A DNA stretch of 64,000 bases. It comes from Priestia filamentosa. GTDB lineage: Bacteria; Bacillota; Bacilli; Bacillales; Bacillaceae_H. Location of the stretch: contig NZ_FXAJ01000002.1 of NCBI RefSeq assembly GCF_900177535.1, forward strand, positions 372,001-436,000, written 5' to 3'. Positions 17,518 to 24,843 of this stretch are shown piece after piece (the stretch's first letter is position 1; each line of letters opens with the position of its first letter). The position numbers and the translations under genes were made by a program. The notes beneath the pieces are model-generated. The model had not been told where the DNA came from. It was given only the letters and a program-made list of their open reading frames with translations, and did not search any database.

Positions 17518-18183
17518 ATGTTAGATTTACAAAACTATTTTAGTGTATTTGATAAATACGCTCATGACTTTTTAGGAATGGACGAAGAGAATCAACTTCA
17601 ATTTGAATTGATTTTATCTAGTGAATATATGGCGAGTCAGTCTGTTAAATTTGATTCTCAGTTAAAACCAGTAGAAGTTGTTATTCCATACATAGTAGAT
17701 AGCGGATATAGATATATTCTGCAGGAATCCTATAGCCTCATGTATATTGATGATGAAGAAAAAGAGAAGCCTACTTCCTGTCCGATCTGTTCATGTGAAG
17801 CTCATCTGATGACAAAAGTAGAAGAAGAGGATGAGGAAGCGGTTATCTATGCACATCGCTGTGATTTTTCTCCTGAGTCTATCATGAATGTAATCCAAGA
17901 AGTGAAGGAAGATGAAGTCTTACAAGAAAGTGAAGACAATCTTCAAGGCTTACAATTAGAATATAACGAACAGGGACAAATTGGATTCAGTTTCAAAGGT
18001 GCTCAGTATGTAGCCGTTGAAGAAGGGGTATTTCATTACCACTTTTCTGCTGATGAAGTTCATTGCTATTTCTGCAGTAAAGGGGAACCTGTGGAAGAGA
18101 TTGAAGGGGGACAAGGGGTTATCCAACTCTGTCCTGTTTTAACTAAGCATCGGGATAAAATTCTTAAGATGTTGAATGTCTAA
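17518..18183 (+). CDS. Uncharacterised protein with two cysteine clusters
   Basis: A 221-residue acidic cytosolic protein that I do not recognise. It has a CPICSC motif near residue 91 and a CYFC motif near 182 followed by a Cys about 20 residues later, possibly a split metal site. There is no signal peptide or membrane segment. It is preceded by AAAGGTGAT and is the first of four small same-strand genes, of which two look like polymorphic-toxin immunity proteins. It may itself be an immunity protein, but nothing in the sequence proves this. Confidence 0.6.
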   Translation: MLDLQNYFSVFDKYAHDFLGMDEENQLQFELILSSEYMASQSVKFDSQLKPVEVVIPYIVDSGYRYILQESYSLMYIDDEEKEKPTSCPICSCEAHLMTKVEEEDEEAVIYAHRCDFSPESIMNVIQEVKEDEVLQESEDNLQGLQLEYNEQGQIGFSFKGAQYVAVEEGVFHYHFSADEVHCYFCSKGEPVEEIEGGQGVIQLCPVLTKHRDKILKMLNV

Positions 18184-18304
18184 ATTATAAAATTAGGAAA
18201 GTGAGTATTTAGGTTAAGTACCAAAAGTTAAAGATGTTTGAACTTTGTTTGAAAAGTGTGATCGAGCATCTCTTCATAATTCTATTTAAAGATGATAAAC
18301 AAGG

Positions 18305-18345
18305 GAACCAGAGACTAGAACATCATTTCATCTCTGGTTCTTTTA
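18305..18345 (+). terminator. Rho-independent terminator
   Basis: GAACCAGAGA / TCTCTGGTTC 10-bp stem followed by TTTTATTTT, between the cysteine-cluster gene and the next immunity-type gene. Confidence 0.85.
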
Positions 18346-18397
18346 TTTTGAATTAGAGTGTTAATATTACAATTTTTAAAATTACAGGAGAGTTACT

Positions 18398-18847
18398 ATG
18401 TCAAAATATACATATAGATTTGAAGAGAAAGGTGAACGCATCATTATCGACTTATCTCAAAGTCATTTAGAAAACAGCTTTCTTATTGAAATTTCATTGG
18501 GATCAGATATTTTAGCAAACTTTAATGATATTGAAGAGAAGTTTATTGCTTATTTAAAAGTCCTAATAGGAGAAGAAGAGATGTACAAAGGAGGAGGTAA
18601 TACAAGTATAATTCGAGCATATGAGAATTTTACTTTATTCGAAAGCTTATTTTCTGATGGGGAAGAGGAAGTTATTTGTGCAATAGAAACGATAGAGTTT
18701 ATGAAGTTACTATTAGCTTGGGCTCAGGAGGTTTTTAAGTGTGATAGGAAATATGAAAGGATAAGTGGGGAACAGTTAGAAGAGCAGATGTCTTGGTTGA
18801 AAGGAACTTGGGCAAAGGTTAATAAACATAAAGAAAGAATGAGGTAA
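18398..18847 (+). CDS. Uncharacterised small protein, probable immunity-island member
   Basis: A 149-residue soluble acidic protein starting at an ATG after CAGGAGAG. I do not recognise its family. It lacks membrane segments and catalytic motifs. Its size, charge and placement 58 bases before an Imm22-type gene fit the pattern of immunity proteins collected in Bacillus toxin islands. That is an inference from context only. Confidence 0.55.
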   Translation: MSKYTYRFEEKGERIIIDLSQSHLENSFLIEISLGSDILANFNDIEEKFIAYLKVLIGEEEMYKGGGNTSIIRAYENFTLFESLFSDGEEEVICAIETIEFMKLLLAWAQEVFKCDRKYERISGEQLEEQMSWLKGTWAKVNKHKERMR

Positions 18848-18905
18848 TATATAAAGTTCATTAAGCGAAACGCCAACAAACTCTTTAGAACAGGAGTGAA
18901 TTTTC

Positions 18906-19280
18906 ATGGAGAAACAAGGAAGCGTTTCAATATGGCTAGGAAATGTGAAGAGAAAAGAAGACTTAGAGGAATATGTTATTTTGAAATATGACGAGGATGG
19001 AGATTCTATTCCTTCCTTATTTTTTAGAGATTTTCATATTAATCATTATGAAACAGATGAAGATTTCTTTGAGGTGGAATGGCTAGGAGAGAGCAGCAAA
19101 GATATTTCTAAGCTCTTAGAAGGCATATCATATGAGGAAGTCATTGTTCCTAAGGTTAAGAAATATAGCGAACTTAACAAAACTTATAACTCTATTATTC
19201 TCATTTATAACTTTGCGTATAGCGGTGAAGTACATAGGTCAGGGGAATTTGATTTCATTAGATGTACTAATTACAACTAA
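18906..19280 (+). CDS. Imm22 / DUF4284-family immunity protein
   Basis: A 124-residue soluble acidic protein whose N-terminus (VSIWLGN...LEEYVILKYDEDGDSIPS...FFRDF) matches what I know of the Imm22 (DUF4284) family of polymorphic-toxin immunity proteins. It is preceded by AGGAGTG. Such proteins bind and neutralise a cognate nuclease-type toxin in the cytosol. No toxin gene is adjacent, so this would be an orphan immunity gene. It is followed by an Imm3-like gene after 17 bases. Confidence 0.7.
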   Translation: MEKQGSVSIWLGNVKRKEDLEEYVILKYDEDGDSIPSLFFRDFHINHYETDEDFFEVEWLGESSKDISKLLEGISYEEVIVPKVKKYSELNKTYNSIILIYNFAYSGEVHRSGEFDFIRCTNYN

Positions 19281-19297
19281 ACGATGGAGGCAGGTTT

Positions 19298-19654
19298 ATG
19301 GAAAATTGGGAGTACGATGAATTATTCCATACGATTAAAGAATTTTATGAAGAATTTTTAGAAGAAAATAGAGGGTATCGGTATGCTGCGGCAAGATTAG
19401 CGAATGAATTTGATAATTTAGGTAAAGTAGAAGATGTTATTGCTGATACGGCTATTGGCGAGATTGTTATGACACACGAAAAAGTATTTGTCGGAACCGT
19501 TGAAGGAATTACAAAGAGGTTAAGCTCGTTTCCCTTAGAAGAAGCCATTGGAGAGTTATCGTTAGGTGAAGTTAAAGATTTATCTCAACGAATTGAGCGT
19601 GTCTTAAAAGGATTAAGGGAAGTAACGGTGGATTATAATCCGCGTGCGGAATAA
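19298..19654 (+). CDS. Imm3-family immunity protein
   Basis: A 118-residue soluble protein. The pattern WEYDELFHTIKEFYEEFLEENRG...AAARLANEF, then IGEI...K.FVG, and a C-terminal VDYNP resemble the Imm3 family of polymorphic-toxin immunity proteins. It starts 17 bases after the Imm22-like gene with a GGAGGCAGG ribosome binding site, so the two are probably cotranscribed. It is again without an adjacent toxin. Confidence 0.7.
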   Translation: MENWEYDELFHTIKEFYEEFLEENRGYRYAAARLANEFDNLGKVEDVIADTAIGEIVMTHEKVFVGTVEGITKRLSSFPLEEAIGELSLGEVKDLSQRIERVLKGLREVTVDYNPRAE

Positions 19655-19748
19655 TACATAAGTAATAAGGGTTGTGGATTATAAAACGTGAAAATCATAA
19701 GGCAGTTAAGATGGAAGTTACTTATATAGAATGATAGGAAAGCAAGCA

Positions 19749-19790
19749 AAAAGAGGATGTTCTGAAAAAAGTAAAATATCCTCTTTTTAC
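19749..19790. terminator. Bidirectional terminator
   Basis: AAAAGAGGAT / ATCCTCTTTT 10-bp stem with a T-run, between the Imm3-like gene (+) and the membrane protein gene (-). Confidence 0.75.
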
Positions 19791-19800
19791 TAAACGGAGG

Positions 19801-20568
19801 TTACTTATTATAATATGGTGGTTCCTCCCCTGAAATAGAATGAAGCGTTAACGAATTTCTTGTAATCTCATAAGAAATTCTATATTCTCCTTTTTCTCCG
19901 TCTTTGCTCCACTTTTCTATAAATCTAACCGAGTATGTATTTTTTATAATTTTCTTAGCTCTTGTTTCTCTTGTAATATAGTAACCTTTCTCTTCGGAGT
20001 CTACTTTACCACTTTTATGAGGGAATTTGCTTGTAATAGAATGATCATCTATTGCTGATGCTATCGCATCCTTTGCTGTAAATGGAGCTAGGGGCTCTGA
20101 AATAGTTGCAAAGTAAATAGAGGAACAGACAATAGGGAGGAGAGAAATGAGCAAAATGTATTTTATAGAACGGCTCTCATCCCCTTGGGTCATTTGCCAA
20201 TAGTCAACAAGCGCATATAGTATAGCTATGCCAGCAATACATAGGGCAACAAGTGTACTTTTCGAAACCACTCCACCTGTTAAAGCTCCTACTAATCCAT
20301 GCAGTATAATATAAGTGAATGAGTTCAGGTTGAATTTATTTCGTAAAAGTTCAATAAGAACGGAAACGAGATTAGCATAAATTAAAATTACGGCGCCTAC
20401 ATAGAGACTATAAACGAATAACCATAATATAAACCCTTGCGCTAGTTTATAGTCATTAACACTCGTTTCAACTGAGCGAATCATATATAGAAAAGATAAT
20501 AAGCATGACACTAATAACGTTACGGAAAACGTATTAAAAACTTTTCTTCTAATGATGGACGAATACAA
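19801..20568 (-). CDS. Uncharacterised membrane protein
   Basis: A 255-residue protein with about five transmembrane segments in residues 10-160 and a soluble C-terminal domain (about 165-255) rich in charged residues. The TTG start is supported by AAAGGAGAG about 10 bases upstream. I do not recognise the family. It is transcribed towards the immunity-type genes and may belong to the same accessory island. No function is assigned. Confidence 0.6.
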   Translation of the reverse strand: MYSSIIRRKVFNTFSVTLLVSCLLSFLYMIRSVETSVNDYKLAQGFILWLFVYSLYVGAVILIYANLVSVLIELLRNKFNLNSFTYIILHGLVGALTGGVVSKSTLVALCIAGIAILYALVDYWQMTQGDESRSIKYILLISLLPIVCSSIYFATISEPLAPFTAKDAIASAIDDHSITSKFPHKSGKVDSEEKGYYITRETRAKKIIKNTYSVRFIEKWSKDGEKGEYRISYEITRNSLTLHSISGEEPPYYNK

Positions 20569-21008
20569 GACATCTTCTCTCCTTTCAAGCTGATTCTAAC
20601 ATATGTATATTTTTCTTCTAAAGATAAAGAGAATATAAGGTTTAGAAGTTAATACTTTAAATAAGCAAAATCCACAATGAAATAGGAACCGTATTGAGCT
20701 CTATTATTATAAAACTAAGAAGTCTGTATATGATTAAGAAAATCAGCTAATGTATATATTTAATAATTGTGCTGCCTTTTATTTTATATGGTTGGCTCTG
20801 TTTGATTCAAGTGGGCATGTTTATATAAGATGCACGGAGAGGTAAGGGATACATTAGGTATAACGGGTTACAGTAGTGTTAGAAAAAGAACCAGGGTTTT
20901 CTATATTAAAGATTTAATTGATGATGTAGAAAACCTTGCTTTTAATTTAAGGAGATGAAGCAGGGGTGAAATTATAAAAAGTTTGTAAACTCTATGAAAA
21001 CTCCATTT
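20569..21008. other. Intergenic region, left border of the biosynthetic cluster
   Basis: About 440 bases without a supportable gene. A hairpin, AGGGTTTTCTA (20893-20903) with TAGAAAACCTT (20927-20937), could be a terminator remnant. It has no clean T-run in either direction. This is where the AT-rich NRPS/PKS cluster begins. I see no integrase, tRNA end or direct repeat that would mark an insertion site. Confidence 0.4.
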
Positions 21009-21713
21009 TTAAAATACTTTAAATCGGTCTATTTTTTGCAATTCTATATGGTTTAAATTCTCTATCTCGTTACTGCACACCCCAATGAAAAAATCATTAT
21101 GGAATTTGAGTGACTTGAAGTGAAAAGTACTAGAACTTATTTTGCTTTGATTTCTTAATGTGATTTTTCCTTTTCCCCAGCTATCCATATCAAAACCAAA
21201 GTCAGAAAAATGAACACTCATACCCTCTCCAGTTGTTTTAACAAAGGCTTCCTTCAAAGTCCAAATTTTAAAGAAAAAAGATAAGCGCTCTTCAAACCTT
21301 AAATCTTTATAATATAGGATTTCTTCTTGAGTAAAACAATATTTAGTTATTGACAAGTCTATTAAATGGGCTTTTTCTATATCTACTCCGATTTTTCCAT
21401 GGGTTGAGATACCACAAAGGATTTTATCAGAGGAATGGGAGAAATTAAAATCTCCGTTAAATAGTTGTGATGACGATAAGTAAGGTCGACCTTTTTCTGT
21501 TCTTTCAATTAAAAAATCAGTAGTATTTAATAATTTAGTAAAATATTTGTGAATATAAAGTTGAGCTAACAAGGAACGTTGTCTATCTTCCCAATTATGA
21601 TAAGCGCTAATTTTGTCTCTTTCATATTTTGGTAAGGACTTTAACTTTTGTCTTAAAAAAGTATTTTCTAAACGATTTCCAAGTGGGATGATAATGAGTT
21701 TTGCATTTTCCAT
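21009..21713 (-). CDS. Sfp-type 4'-phosphopantetheinyl transferase
   Basis: A 234-residue enzyme that moves phosphopantetheine from CoA to the serine of carrier domains, activating the NRPS and PKS proteins encoded alongside. The Sfp signatures are present: IGVDIEKA (metal-binding acids) and FKIWTLKEAFVKTTGEG (WxxKEA). The length is typical. It is transcribed divergently from the biosynthetic genes, with an AAAGGAAA ribosome binding site. All seven phosphopantetheine sites in the cluster would be its substrates. That it serves this cluster is inferred from location. Confidence 0.9.
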   Translation of the reverse strand: MENAKLIIIPLGNRLENTFLRQKLKSLPKYERDKISAYHNWEDRQRSLLAQLYIHKYFTKLLNTTDFLIERTEKGRPYLSSSQLFNGDFNFSHSSDKILCGISTHGKIGVDIEKAHLIDLSITKYCFTQEEILYYKDLRFEERLSFFFKIWTLKEAFVKTTGEGMSVHFSDFGFDMDSWGKGKITLRNQSKISSSTFHFKSLKFHNDFFIGVCSNEIENLNHIELQKIDRFKVF

Positions 21714-21773
21714 GTCTGTTTTCCTTTCTTATAATAGAGAATAAATTTTAAATATAGAATAAAGAAGTGGATT

Positions 21774-21803
21774 ATCATATATTATGAATGATTAAAATTC
21801 CAA
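21774..21803 (-). promoter_or_regulatory. Candidate promoter of the phosphopantetheinyl transferase gene
   Basis: On the minus strand, TTGGAA (21798-21803) and TATGAT (21774-21779) are separated by 18 bases, about 60 bases upstream of the start codon. Confidence 0.35.
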
Positions 21804-21846
21804 GGTAAAATGCTAATTTTAAAATATTAGTTTTTTCTGAATTTTA

Positions 21847-21875
21847 TTGCATATTATTTATTACTAAGTTAACAT
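21847..21875 (+). promoter_or_regulatory. Candidate promoter of the NRPS/PKS operon
   Basis: TTGCAT (21847-21852) and TAACAT (21870-21875) with 17-base spacing, 40 bases before the first biosynthetic gene. No terminator is visible from here to 54697, so one long transcript is possible. Confidence 0.4.
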
Positions 21876-21915
21876 TAATTTGTATTAAAAGAAAATAATA
21901 GGAGAGATAAGGGGA

Positions 21916-22974
21916 ATGAAAATCTCAAATTATATTAAAGGAGTTATATTGGAAAATAGTGAAGAACATCCCTTTTCGGGTTCAGTTTTAATTGAAAATA
22001 AACATGATGTCTTATTAAAAGAAGGTTTTGGATATGCTAACAGAAATGAAAAATTAGCGATTAACCCTAGTACTATATTTGCTATGGCTTCCGGGTGTAA
22101 AATTTTTACATCTATTGCAATATCTAGACTTGTTGAGGATGGTAAATTGACATTTGATACTTATCTGAAAGACTGTTTAGATATCGAGTTTCCTAACTTT
22201 TCCCCAGATATCACAATTCACCATCTATTAACGCATACGTCAGGTATTCCGGATTACTTTGATGAGGAAGTAATGGAAGATTTTGAGGAACTATGGCGAG
22301 AAATTCCCATGTATTCTATTACTTCTCCCAATGCTTTCTTACCCATGTTCCAAAATCATAAAATGAAATTTGAACCTGGTACTAAGTTCTCTTATAGCAA
22401 TTCAGGTTTTATTGTTCTAGGACTATTAGTAGAAAAATTAGCAGGTGTATCATTTTCGGAGTATATAAAGAATAATATTTTTAAAGTTTGTGGAATGACA
22501 AATTCAGGTTATTATCGAATGGATCAGTTACCTCCAAATACAGCTTTGGGTTACATTGATGATAAAGAGAATGGGTCTTGGAGAACGAACATTTATTCTG
22601 TTCCTGTTGTAGGAGGGCCAGACGGAGGAGCGTTTACAACGGTTGAAGATTTATCAGTTTTTTGGAAAGCACTTATGGGAGGAGAATTACTTAGTCCAGA
22701 TTACCTTAATACATTATTAACAACGCATGTTAAAAGCAATGACTCTACTTCGTATGGATATGGTGTTTGGATTATGACAGAAAAAGATGAAATTTTGAAA
22801 TATGCTATTTTAGGGTTTGATCCAGGAGTAAGAATGCATTCTTCTGTAAATATAAAAAGCAATGTTCAAACACATATTTTATCCAATATTGAGCAGAGTG
22901 TTTATCCTATAGTTTCTCTTGTAGATGAATTGTTTAATGATAACTCTACTCATGATATAGATACTGATAGTTAG
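21916..22974 (+). CDS. Cytoplasmic serine hydrolase, beta-lactamase/class C-like (S12)
   Basis: A 352-residue penicillin-binding-protein-fold serine hydrolase. It has nucleophile S59 and K62 in SGCK (SxxK), Y160-S-N162 as the YxN motif and conserved HHLLTHTSGIPDYF and GGPDGGAFTT segments. There is no signal peptide or transmembrane helix, so it should act in the cytosol. This differs from the extracytoplasmic peptidase fused to the ABC transporter at 39331. It leads the biosynthetic operon. Possible roles are editing or hydrolysing a peptide intermediate, or self-protection against prematurely active product. Neither is proven. TAGGAGAG ribosome binding site. Confidence 0.8.
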   Translation: MKISNYIKGVILENSEEHPFSGSVLIENKHDVLLKEGFGYANRNEKLAINPSTIFAMASGCKIFTSIAISRLVEDGKLTFDTYLKDCLDIEFPNFSPDITIHHLLTHTSGIPDYFDEEVMEDFEELWREIPMYSITSPNAFLPMFQNHKMKFEPGTKFSYSNSGFIVLGLLVEKLAGVSFSEYIKNNIFKVCGMTNSGYYRMDQLPPNTALGYIDDKENGSWRTNIYSVPVVGGPDGGAFTTVEDLSVFWKALMGGELLSPDYLNTLLTTHVKSNDSTSYGYGVWIMTEKDEILKYAILGFDPGVRMHSSVNIKSNVQTHILSNIEQSVYPIVSLVDELFNDNSTHDIDTDS

Positions 22975-23041
22975 AATATTGTAATGAATTTAAGATTTCT
23001 TGGCATTCACTGAATCATTAAAATTAAAAAGGAGATATAAA

Positions 23042-24052
23042 ATGGACAATATATCTGTGGATATGGAAAAAGAATTGCCTAAACCTATAAAAAAACACTC
23101 ATTTTCAAAAGAGATTATAGGAGGAATTCGTGATTTACAAGAGAAAAACAATTGGTACAATTTCTTTGCTATAGGATTAGATTGGTTTATCATCTCTCTA
23201 GCTATAATTTTAAATTATATTATTCCCCATATCCTAATGTATCTAGTTAGTATTGTAATCATTGGGAGTCGGATGCGGGGTTTAGATATCATGATGCATG
23301 AATCTAGTCATAAAATGCTTTTTAGAAATAAACATTTGAATAAATGGATAGCAAGTTTATTTGCAGCTTTTCCAATATTAATTTCTTATGATGCTTATTG
23401 TAAAAGCCATATGAACCATCACAGATTTTTATGGAGTGATATTGATCCTGACAAACAAAGGTATCATATAGTAGGATTAGACTCACCGCCTAACAATAAA
23501 ATTACTTTTTTTGTTAAGCATATATTAAAACCTTTATTCCTAGTACATGTACCTAACTACTTAATTGGTATGATAAAGGTGACTGCTTATGTAAAAGAGG
23601 AATCTAATTCAGACCGAACTATTCGTCTTGCATACTGGGGAATTATTATAGTAGCTTCCATCTATTTTGGTTTTTGGCAAGAATTTATATTATATTGGGT
23701 TATACCGTTTCTGACTACTTTTCAAATTTTAAAATATTGGGCCGAAATGGCCGAACATGCAGGTCTTGAATCTGATGAAGAGATATTTGCTTCTAGAAAC
23801 TCTTTTGGAAATTGGTTTGAACGGTTCATATTACATCCTCATAGAAACTCCTATCATTTAGTACACCACTTGTTTCCTGCCGTTCCACACTACAATATTA
23901 AAAAAGCACATTTGATACTTCTGAAGGATGCTGATTATCGAAATGCACATCATTGTACAGGTTTCTTTTTAGCTTCAGCACCAGGATTTTCATCAGTCAT
24001 AGATGATATTCAAGGACGAATTCCTTTTTGGAATAAAAGGAAGGGGAAGTAG
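23042..24052 (+). CDS. Membrane fatty acid desaturase
   Basis: A 336-residue di-iron membrane desaturase with three histidine boxes: H86-ESS-H90, H123-MN-HH127 and HLVHH near residue 280. There are hydrophobic pairs around 38-78 and 190-225. The ATG at 23042 follows AAAGGAGATATAAA, while an upstream in-frame start lacks such a site. Its location between the serine hydrolase and the thioesterase suggests it desaturates the fatty acyl group used by the cluster, probably the N-acyl mask installed on Asn by NRPS-2. A general membrane-lipid role cannot be excluded. Confidence 0.85.
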   Translation: MDNISVDMEKELPKPIKKHSFSKEIIGGIRDLQEKNNWYNFFAIGLDWFIISLAIILNYIIPHILMYLVSIVIIGSRMRGLDIMMHESSHKMLFRNKHLNKWIASLFAAFPILISYDAYCKSHMNHHRFLWSDIDPDKQRYHIVGLDSPPNNKITFFVKHILKPLFLVHVPNYLIGMIKVTAYVKEESNSDRTIRLAYWGIIIVASIYFGFWQEFILYWVIPFLTTFQILKYWAEMAEHAGLESDEEIFASRNSFGNWFERFILHPHRNSYHLVHHLFPAVPHYNIKKAHLILLKDADYRNAHHCTGFFLASAPGFSSVIDDIQGRIPFWNKRKGK

Positions 24053-24126
24053 TGCTACATTACATTAAAATTCCACGAAATATTTGTTCATAAACAACAT
24101 TAAATTTGAAGTGCGGGTGCATTGCT

Positions 24127-24843
24127 ATGAATAAAATCACACTTTTTTGCTTTCCTTACGCTGGCGGATCTGGTTCTATATTTCACGAATGGAAAAAACC
24201 TTTATCTGCAAATTTTGATTTAAAACCTATACATTACGCTGGTAGAGGAAAAAGGTTTAATGAACCTTTTTACAATAACATGAATGAAGCTGTAACTGAT
24301 ATATGTAAATTAATAAGTTCACAGCTAGATGACAATGATTATATTTTTTTTGGTCATAGTATGGGTGGATTAATTGCATATGAAGTATGTAGAAAATTGA
24401 TTGAAAATGGTTATAAACCACCCCTTCATATGTTTATATCAGGTATTAGACCTCCAGACATGATTAGAATGCGTAAGATACATAATTTACCTGATTCGAA
24501 GTTTAGAAAAGAATTAAAAAAGTTAAACGGAACGCCTAGAGAAGTATTTGAAAATAAACAGTTGATGGATATATTTATTCCCATTTTAAGATCAGACTTT
24601 AAATTAATTGAAAAATATAAGTTTGAATCAATGAACAGTAAAATAACATCTAACATTACTGTAATGTATGGTACAGAAGATAACATGACAAAGGAAGAAA
24701 TGATGAGGTGGTCCAATTTCACAACTAAGAAAACGCAAATTTGTAAATTTCAAGGGGGACATTTTTTTATCAACGATAAATTTTTTGAAGTGATCGATTA
24801 TATTAATCAAAAAATTGTTAGAGGAGAAGATTATTATGAATAG
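24127..24843 (+). CDS. Type II thioesterase of the NRPS/PKS cluster
   Basis: A 238-residue alpha/beta hydrolase of the GrsT/SrfAD family with the N-terminal FCFPYAGGSGSIF, nucleophile S78 in GHSMGG and the catalytic histidine in GGHFFIND. Type II thioesterases remove misprimed acyl groups from carrier-domain phosphopantetheine. They do not release the final product. I start at the methionine that begins the conserved NKITLFCFPYAGG block. Its end overlaps the NRPS-1 start by 8 bases, so the two are translationally coupled. Confidence 0.88.
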   Translation: MNKITLFCFPYAGGSGSIFHEWKKPLSANFDLKPIHYAGRGKRFNEPFYNNMNEAVTDICKLISSQLDDNDYIFFGHSMGGLIAYEVCRKLIENGYKPPLHMFISGIRPPDMIRMRKIHNLPDSKFRKELKKLNGTPREVFENKQLMDIFIPILRSDFKLIEKYKFESMNSKITSNITVMYGTEDNMTKEEMMRWSNFTTKKTQICKFQGGHFFINDKFFEVIDYINQKIVRGEDYYE

